Below are positions 57,336-64,000 of a DNA stretch of 64,000 nucleotides, in pieces. A program made the translations under genes and the position numbers. How positions within the stretch are numbered: the first letter of the stretch is position 1; every line of letters starts with the position of its first letter. Under the pieces are notes generated by a model that saw nothing but the letters and a program-made list of their open reading frames with translations, did not search any database and was not told the origin of the DNA. The stretch covers positions 530,001-594,000 of the forward strand of contig WPIO01000118.1 of the NCBI GenBank assembly GCA_009760855.2. The letters are read 5' to 3'. Source of the DNA: Cristatella mucedo. Lineage: Eukaryota > Bryozoa > Phylactolaemata > Cristatellidae.

Positions 57336-57898
57336 TTCACCTACTTAGTTTGACTACCAAACTATTTAGTTTCATTTGAAAAAATTAATAGGATCGTGGT
57401 ACCATAGCCAATTTAGTCGAATTATTTGCATCACGTCGTCCAGGCCGCTACTTGCCTGCTAGAAGTTCTCCCCATGCTATTACCTGGCAAAGGCTTGAGA
57501 AATTAAAAAAAATTCAATTTTTGCTACTTCGGCTATCAAACACATTTTATAAAGAAAAAGAGACTTTCTGAAGTACTAGGCAGCATGGATAGAAACGTTC
57601 ACATGAGAATTAACAGGGCTTCGAGAAGCCCGCTGGAATAACAACGCCAGAGAGGGCGTCATTTCTCTTACTCTCATTATTTATTTACCTACCAGAAGCT
57701 CCAATATTATTCTTGAAATATCAGGAAATTAGCTTTACAATTCAGGCTGCTGACTTAATGACTCATATCTAACAAACAATGATCGAGAATTTTTGGAGGT
57801 GGATACCGCCACGTGACCTTGGCGTTCAGGGACAAGCCCGACTGCATTTCCTTCTGCTGACTCAGCAGGTAAATAAATCGTGTCTACGTTGCTTTCAG

Positions 57899-57951
57899 TC
57901 GTTAGCGAACCGCCGTCACTCAGTCTAGGACGTTGTCGCAAAGTACACCAG
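57899..57951 (+). pseudogene. 53-bp mini-exon candidate of U12
   Basis: Between GTTGCTTTCAG and GTAAGAGG, 53 bp, with TAG at codon 10 (CAGTCTAG) in the joining frame. Confidence 0.42.
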
Positions 57952-58111
57952 GTAAGAGGTCTGCATAAGGCATTTTTCACGCAGCTATTTTGAGAGAAAA
58001 TGCATGCCAGCGCCCCGTTCAAGAGGACTGTCAGCCAGTGCTGTTTTACTGAGGCCACTCGGGGCCTCCGCTACACGCCGCCGCTCAGTGGAGCATGCTA
58101 CCGTCGCAGTT

Positions 58112-58445
<334 letters not shown>

Positions 58446-58722
58446 GCGTGCACCTTCGACCAGCACCTGCACTCCACTGTACGTGTTGAATTCTGGAGGG
58501 GCAGTGTCCACAGAGTGAGCGTACAGTCGCTGATCCATGCATAGCTGGCGCCAGCATTTGGGCATTTCATTGTATATAGAGGCATTCCTATCTATTCGGC
58601 TCCACACTGCAGCGGATAGTAATACTGCTTGCTAAAGTACTTGATGATGTTAAACCGTGCAACGAAGTAACTTAGTTCAGTAGGTTTCTCAAAAGTAAGA
58701 ACTTGCACGTGCCTTCTTGTAG

Positions 58723-59109
58723 GACCGCAAAGGCTATAGCAGCCATTTCTCGGTACTGAAGGACGAGTAGCGAAAGATGGCTGAAGAGAAGCGGCAGCTA
58801 GCTGAAAGCATGCTGAAGCAGACTGAAGAAAAGATGAAGCTAGCTGAAGAAAGGCTAAAGGTAGCTAACGAAAGCCAGAAGCTAGCTGAAGAAACCCTGA
58901 AGGAGGCAAGAGAAAAGCGGAAGGTAGTCGAAGCAATTCTGCATGTGGCAGACAAAACGGTGGAAATAGCTGAAGTTATTCGGGAGATGGCTAAAGAAGA
59001 GCAGAATCTATCAGATGAAAGGTTTATGCTAACTAAAAGAATGGCGATGCTGGATGTACGACGTCATAAGTCACTGCAAAGAAAGCAAAAGGAAGCTGAA
59101 AGAAAGTAG
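58723..59109 (+). pseudogene. Heptad-repeat exon of U12
   Basis: Acceptor-like GTGCCTTCTTGTAG, then ACC GCA AAG GCT. The entry frame hits TGA after about 14 codons, and the heptad frame (MAEEKRQ, LAESMLK, LAEERLK, LAEETLK, IAEVIRE) is open only from about 58,770 to the TAG at 59,107. Long coiled coil of about 13 heptads, but the junction to the mini-exon is broken. Confidence 0.55.
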
Positions 59110-59316
59110 AGGCCTGCACGCGAAACGTCTGACGTCAGCCTGAGAACAGCATATGGTCTCTGGCATTTCGAAAATGCTACCTTAACAACTTGGGCGGCTA
59201 GCCGTCAGGCAGCCGCTGCTGCCTATGCAACTGCAGCAGCTGACAGAATTGGAGAAGCAGCAGCTGGCCAATGTGTAAACCGCAGAAGAACTTTAAGCGA
59301 CGAAGCTACCACTGCG

Positions 59317-59891
59317 AGCCGCTTTGCTCGAACATTCTGGGAGCTTTGCTCGAACATTCTGGGAGCTTCGCTCGCACATTCTGGGAGCTTCGCTCGCACA
59401 TTCTGGGAGCTTCGCTCGAGCAGTCTGGGCGCTTCGCTCGAGCAGTCTGGGCGCTTCGCTCGAGCAGTCTGGGCGCTTCGCTCGAGCAGTCTGGGCGCTT
59501 CGCTCGAGCAGTCTGGGCGCTTCGCTCGAGCAGTCTGGGCGCTTCGCTCGAGCAGTCTGGGCTTCGCTCGAGCAGTCTGGGCGCTTCGCTCGAGCAGTCT
59601 GGGCGCTTCGCTCGAGCAGTCTGGGCGCTTCGCTCGAGCAGTCTGGGCGCTTCGCTCGAGCAGTCTGGGCGCTTCGCTCGAGCAGTCTGGGCGCTTCGCT
59701 CGAGCAGTCTGGGCGCTTCGCTCGAGCAGTCTGGGCGCTTCGCTCGAGCAGTCTGGGCGCTTCGCTCGAGCAGTCTGGGCGCTTCGCTCGAGCAGTCTGG
59801 GCGCTTCGCTCGAGCAGTCTGGGCGCTTCGCTCGAGCAGTCTGGGCGCTTCGCTCGAGCAGTCTGGGCGCTTCGCTCGAGCAGTCTGGGCG
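59317..59891 (+). repeat. 22-bp minisatellite, about 26 copies
   Basis: Unit GCTTCGCTCGAGCAGTCTGGGC. The first four copies are variants (CGAACATT, CGCACATT); later ones are almost identical, with one 20-bp copy near 59,560. All three plus-strand frames show the same 22-residue cycle because 22 leaves remainder 1 on division by 3. It sits where single-copy units read GAGCCGCTT...GGGCAGTCGTGGGCGAGCT. Confidence 0.97.
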
Positions 59892-59925
59892 TGCTGTCCT
59901 TTGAAAACCTCTGTCCGCCTGGACA

Positions 59926-59931
59926 AATAAA
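59926..59931 (+). promoter_or_regulatory. Poly(A) signal AATAAA, U12
   Basis: AATAAA at the unit's conserved position, pushed to about 820 bp from the heptad stop by the minisatellite. Confidence 0.4.
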
Positions 59932-60369
59932 AAATTTTTCAGCCCTCTTAGCAGTCTTTTATTTTAAGAGATCCACTAAAGTAAATGTCCAGTTGATAAC
60001 GTCTAATGGCGGGATCGAACTTTCAGGCTCCGTGAAATAGCGCTAACGATTGCATCGGCTCGTGCAGAGCTTACGTCGAGCAGACAAATGCTGGGTCAGT
60101 TGGAAAACTGCCGTCGATTCTAGGAGTTCTACCGAGCTCGTAAATGACTGCAGTGTGTGCACCGCTGAGAGAAGTGCGGCTGAGCTACTTTGATGTAGAG
60201 AAAGCCAATCGAAGCACTTATCTAGCACATTCATCGTCCACAGCTCAGCTCGCCACTAACTTTCTTTTCTCTTGCAGTCACTAAATCTGTCGGGATGGTA
60301 TTACTCAGCATCTTTAAAGAAATCCAGGCACTGTGAGCTGCCCGAAGTAAATGAAAGCTGCATAAAATC

Positions 60370-60555
60370 CCACTAACCATAAACGGATGCTAATCCTGTC
60401 TATGCCACCACTTACCATGTTAAACTTGCTGTGCATCGAGCATTCTAGCGCTTACCAGTTGATCATGCTTTCTTTATAGCAGAAGTAAAGTGCCTATAGA
60501 GAGATTGAGTTTTTAGAGGGCACTTTAAAACTGTTCTTGTTATTATAGTTATTGT
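60370..60555 (+). mobile_element. LINE-A 3' fragment inside U12
   Basis: 3' UTR from CCACTAACCATAAACGG, then hairpin AAAGTGCC (60,487-60,494) / GGCACTTT (60,519-60,526), both stem sides changed relative to the usual AAAGCGCC/GGCGCTTT, and a TTGTTATTATAG tail. Same unit position as 43,775. Confidence 0.8.
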
Positions 60556-61675
60556 TATTACGTGCAACGTAGTCTAAAGGGATTGTAACATAAGCAATTG
60601 ATGTTGGTGGGTAGGTCTGATTTCTTTTTACCTAAATGTATTTTGCATGCATGTCCTATACTTTTGAACGGAAAGAAAGTCACAAACAATTTGCTAGCCG
60701 GCGCAGACTGATTACAAGGAAGCCTGCTAATGTGTCGAATGCAATTAAAAAATGGCAATCGTCTCGAGGCACATTTCAGTTAACAGTGAGGCCAGAAGTG
60801 ACGTACCCTGCTGAGGTATTATTGGTGTACCTCCGTTTGAATTATGCGACGTGCATTCGAAGTGAGTACAGTAAAGCTCACTTTTTAAGCAGTTTGCTTT
60901 GGAATTCCTATACAAGTACTACCGAGTAGAGGTGGCCTCGTTGCTTTTGGGTAAAGCAACATCGAAAAACCCTTTCACTCCAGAGAGCTTGGCTTGATCT
61001 CCATGTTCTTTTTCACGCGACCACTTTTAAAGTCCCAATCAGCAATTTAGCTTCGCATTGCATGATCAAGAGATGCGACCAAATACAGTGACCTACTGCG
61101 ATCCGATACTACGTCAGAGGGCTGCCAAGGTCAGACGAGTTTGAGCCGTCTTACAGCGTACACCATCCATTCATTGCATGTTCAGATCCACCGCGAGTCA
61201 CGTCAGGTCGTTGCCTGCTCAAAAGATCCGCATTCGAAGAGGAGCACGAAGAGGAGCACAAAACCTACGAAAGCCCGGATCATTCATGTCATTTTACAAG
61301 GGCGACCGTCTTACAAATCGCCCTCACCGCGATGCTAACAATATGCACTCGAAAGCATTGCTTGAACGAAGAGTATATGAACGATACGGCTTATGGTCGC
61401 CAAAATCGTTTATAGCTCCGTAACTGCTTTGCAAAGTGGGCCTGCTGGATGTTTACAGTCCGTACTGGTAACCTGGCTTTCCTTGCGGGCGATCGTGCAG
61501 TTCTTTTGGATGTATCAGACTCTGTATACAGGAAAATCACAACACTATTTGCTATCGCTAAATTGATGAAAATGCATTTACTAAGTATCAGCCAGGAAAA
61601 AATGAATGGAAAACTGAATATCTTTCTGAAACGGTTTGATTCGATGTTTTCGTTGATTATGAATCATACAACGTA

Positions 61676-61905
61676 ATATTAATATAATAATAATAGTAAA
61701 ATTGATAAAGCGCCCTCAGAGAACTCGATCTCTTTCTAGGAGCGTTGCATTTGGTGTAAAGGAAACTCGTTCAAATGGTTATTGGTATCATGCTTGATTA
61801 GCAAGAAGAATAACATGGTTAGGGGTGCCATGCATAGGGTCAGCATGGATGTGTGGTTAGTGGCAGCATGCAACAGTTTCAGCATGCATAAGCACATGAA
61901 TAATA
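61676..61905 (-). mobile_element. LINE-A 3' UTR and tail
   Basis: ATT-like tail, hairpin and 3' UTR landmarks (GGTTAGGGGTGCCATGC, GTTAGTGGCAGCATGC) on the minus strand, truncated 5'. A second LINE-A on the same strand follows at once, the same tail-to-tail pairing as at 18.7-20.2 kb. Confidence 0.85.
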
Positions 61906-62890
61906 TTAATAAAAATAACACACTTGATAAAGCACCCACAGAGAACTCAATCTCTTTCTAGGTGTTCTGCATTTGCTAAACGACGAAACACACGGACCCA
62001 CCCAATACTGTAATAAATAGGGGCGTTGTAATTTCTTTTTAAATGTAGGCAAGTCAGGATATGTCGTGACGCAAGTCGGAAGTTAGTTCCGGGCTTTGAC
62101 AGCATACGAACTAAAGGCATGGTCGCCGAAGAATTTGAGGTTTGTGCGAGGTATAGGTAAACGGTGTGACTCCGAAAAGTGAGTGGTACGATGCTTAGCC
62201 TGGTGGGGCATTAGATCTAATAGGTCGGCTCTAGTCAAAGGATGAACGGACCTAAAAGTGAGCGACAACTCCTTAAATAAATTTGTTGCTTGTCTGGTAG
62301 CCAGTGCAGGTCAGCGAGCAGTGGTGTGATATGGCAACTGCTACACTCACGACAGACATGCCTGGCTGCAGAGTTTTCCACTAGCTGCAAGCGCTTGATT
62401 GCACATGTAGGTAGGCCGGCAAGCAGTGGGCTACAGAAGTCAAGATGGGATGTTAAAAATTCACGAACCAAATTGAATGCTGTATCCCTGCCTAAACAAG
62501 CTCGAATTTTAGCAATTTTATGTAGCTGAAAGTAGGCGGACTTGAGTGTGGAGCTGATGTGGCCGTCCATTTAAAGGTCACCAGGGAAAATGACAGAGAT
62601 TTCTTGCAGATTGAACAGGAGCTGGCAGGGATGATTGTGAGCATTAGACTTTGTAGTTTCTGAATCACACTTGGTTTGCCCGTAACTAGTAAGTTGGTTG
62701 CTGCTATCCATGTGCCGAGGTCATCAAAACATGCAGCAGGGGAGTTGAGAGAATTCATGGTGTTCGAAGGTTGGGAGGGTTGAAAGCAAAGTTACAACTG
62801 ACTGCCATCCGCATAGAAGTGAAAGCCTAGATCGTGCTTGGCAATCACGTCAGCAAGAGGGGGAGTATAAACCGTGAAAAGAAACGGACC
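61906..62890 (-). mobile_element. LINE-A RT C-terminal half, decayed
   Basis: Minus-strand frames give RLQLVENSAARHVC, LLADLHWLPDKQQI and LNSPAACFDDLGTW; the YADD region lies near 62,800 in broken form. The hairpin shows paired change (CACC/GGTG). 5' truncated at about 62,890. Confidence 0.82.
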
Positions 62891-63260
62891 AAGACGCAAA
62901 TGCGGTCAGACCATCAACTGCAAGGCCAAAGCTCTTACCCGTGCGTCCAGCAGCAGATGCTCTCGGCAGAAGCCGAGAGCTTCTAGCAGTATTATCGGCT
63001 GCTGCAAACGCAGCCGACGCTGCCGCCGCCCCTCCTGACAGTGGCACAGCCGGCAACAGTTCGTCCAAGTCTCACCACAGCCGCCACCAGAACCACAGTC
63101 GTATGTGCACCGGGCGTAGAGCATTGGCCGCCGACGCCACTGCCGATGCCACCACAGCCACCGACACCTTGACACCGCCGAGGCTGCCGAGACGCTGCTG
63201 TAGCCACCACAAACGCTGCTGATGCCTCCGGCCGAGGCCGCCGATGCACCGTGCTGGTCC
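62891..63260. other. GC-rich low-complexity stretch
   Basis: Rich in GCC, GAC and ACC triplets with open frames on both strands (Ala/Asp/Thr-rich on plus). No recognised domain. Could be a coding remnant or an old triplet repeat. Confidence 0.4.
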
Positions 63261-63379
63261 TTCCGCCCCAGTCAGTCGTGCTATCGAGTCCCGCTTATAC
63301 TGAGTCGATTTTATTTTAATAGAGCGTGAACTTCATTTCATCATGTATATACATATATGTATTCTTAGTTATACATTTG

Positions 63380-63500
63380 TCAACATAGGGGGAAATGTCC
63401 TAACCCGAGGGAACGTCCGGGGGGGGGTGGAATGTCCTAGGATCTACCAGGGGGAAATGTCGGGGGGGGAGGAGGAAACGTCCGGGATTGGGAAATTTCC
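63380..63500 (+). repeat. Iterated G-rich motif GGAAATGTCC-type
   Basis: Five or six imperfect iterations of GGAA(A)(T/C)(G/T)TCC separated by G runs (63,418-63,425 is a run of G; another at 63,460-63,470). G-quadruplex-capable. Confidence 0.7.
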
Positions 63501-64000
63501 TACAACCGACTCAAGAACCATCAAAGGCACATCCATTTTAAGAATAGTTGGCTACACCCTTGCAAAGTTAGTCAGAATGAAGCAATTGTGGCTGCATGGT
63601 TTTTAAGGTGAATCCTTCCAATGGATGTATCAACGCACATGCATATGCAAAGTGCTCAGAAAGAGATTATGTTCTCTGAGGGTGCTATTCAAATGTATTA
63701 TTATCATTATTGCTATTAATACTAATGCACCCATGCCCTAATTGGTAGAATAAAAATAATATTAATAATCATAAAGCCTTTGAATAACAGCACTTTCATA
63801 GAACTAATTGTCTTCCTAGGCAATTTACATATGCAGTAGAAGAATGGCATGAAACAGGTTTCAGCAGTCAACCTTTTGGGAGTGATGTGCCACAAACAAC
63901 CCCTGGCAAGAAGAAGAGTGGGAAAGGAGGGAACGAAGAGAGATAGAAAAGGAAGGAAGGAAGGGGTCTTGAGTCAGAAAGGGAAGGAGCGTGAAGAGCA
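63501..64000. repeat. Dispersed composite repeat, copy 2
   Basis: Same order as 45,780-46,370: GGCTACACCCTTGCAAAG, a plus LINE-type tail (AAAGTGCTCAGAAAGAG...TTCTCTGAGGG, ATT-rich), a minus LINE-type tail (CTTTGAATAACAGCAC...GGCAATTTACATATGC), GAAGAATGGCATGAAACAGG, CACAAACAAC, and the GA-rich end. Continues past the window edge. Confidence 0.65.

Noticed and set aside
59317-59891. CRISPR-like regular repeat
   Set aside because: There are no spacers; the repeats are contiguous 22-bp units in a eukaryotic repeat setting.
62941-63222. Ala/Asp/Thr-rich ORF as a real protein
   Set aside because: Low complexity, open on both strands, no motif; kept only as a GC-rich stretch.

Overview
The window looks like repeat-dominated nuclear DNA from an animal, probably an invertebrate; the species cannot be named from sequence alone. 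Evidence is L2/CR1-type non-LTR retrotransposons with (ATT)n tails, tRNA-derived SINEs, a Ty3/Gypsy-type pol, intron-like splice signals and long CT/GA microsatellites. There is no operon-like layout, no rRNA, no CRISPR, and no complete ordinary single-copy gene that I can recognise. Nearly every long ORF is a transposon fragment or a microsatellite artefact.

Layout. Positions 1-8.28 kb hold LINE and SINE debris, including the best-preserved LINE reverse transcriptase (3.55-5.33 kb, minus). From about 8.28 to 61.67 kb there is a degenerate head-to-tail array of one long unit on the plus strand. I count about 12 copies (U1-U12 here), each shuffled by deletions and by LINE, SINE and DNA-transposon insertions. 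The array is interrupted at 45.4-53.5 kb by dispersed repeats, two broken Ty3/Gypsy-like pol copies and a mosaic GA microsatellite of about 780 bp. The right end (61.68-64 kb) is again LINE debris, a GC-rich stretch, G-rich iterated motifs and a second copy of the dispersed composite repeat seen at 45.8-46.4 kb.

The array unit is the most interesting object. In order it carries: an AT-rich leader; a CT microsatellite at a fixed position; a 53-bp segment between an acceptor-like and a donor-like splice site, 53 bp long in all seven copies that keep it; an intron-like spacer of roughly 460-780 bp; a second acceptor-like site followed by an open frame of 21-bp (7-residue) repeats of the type LAEEMLK/LAEEKQK; a TAA after a short tail (DVG or RVG); and about 230-330 bp further an AATAAA in several copies. 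The phase works: the last two bases of the 53-bp segment plus the first base of the heptad exon form one codon (AGG in most). In U3 and U11 both segments are open. I infer a tandemly multiplied, mostly decaying gene family with a terminal coiled-coil exon. The alternative is a 21-bp minisatellite inside a large satellite unit.

Other points: LINE-A and SINE-B share a 3' terminal hairpin with compensatory changes between copies, which explains how the SINE is mobilised. A 187-bp insertion at 38.2 kb closely resembles SPIN (Space Invader) hAT elements, known for horizontal transfer. Two different minisatellites (31 bp and 22 bp) arose at the same site of the unit. A LINE insertion shared by U10 and U12 shows that they are sister copies. 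All alignments and counts were made by eye.
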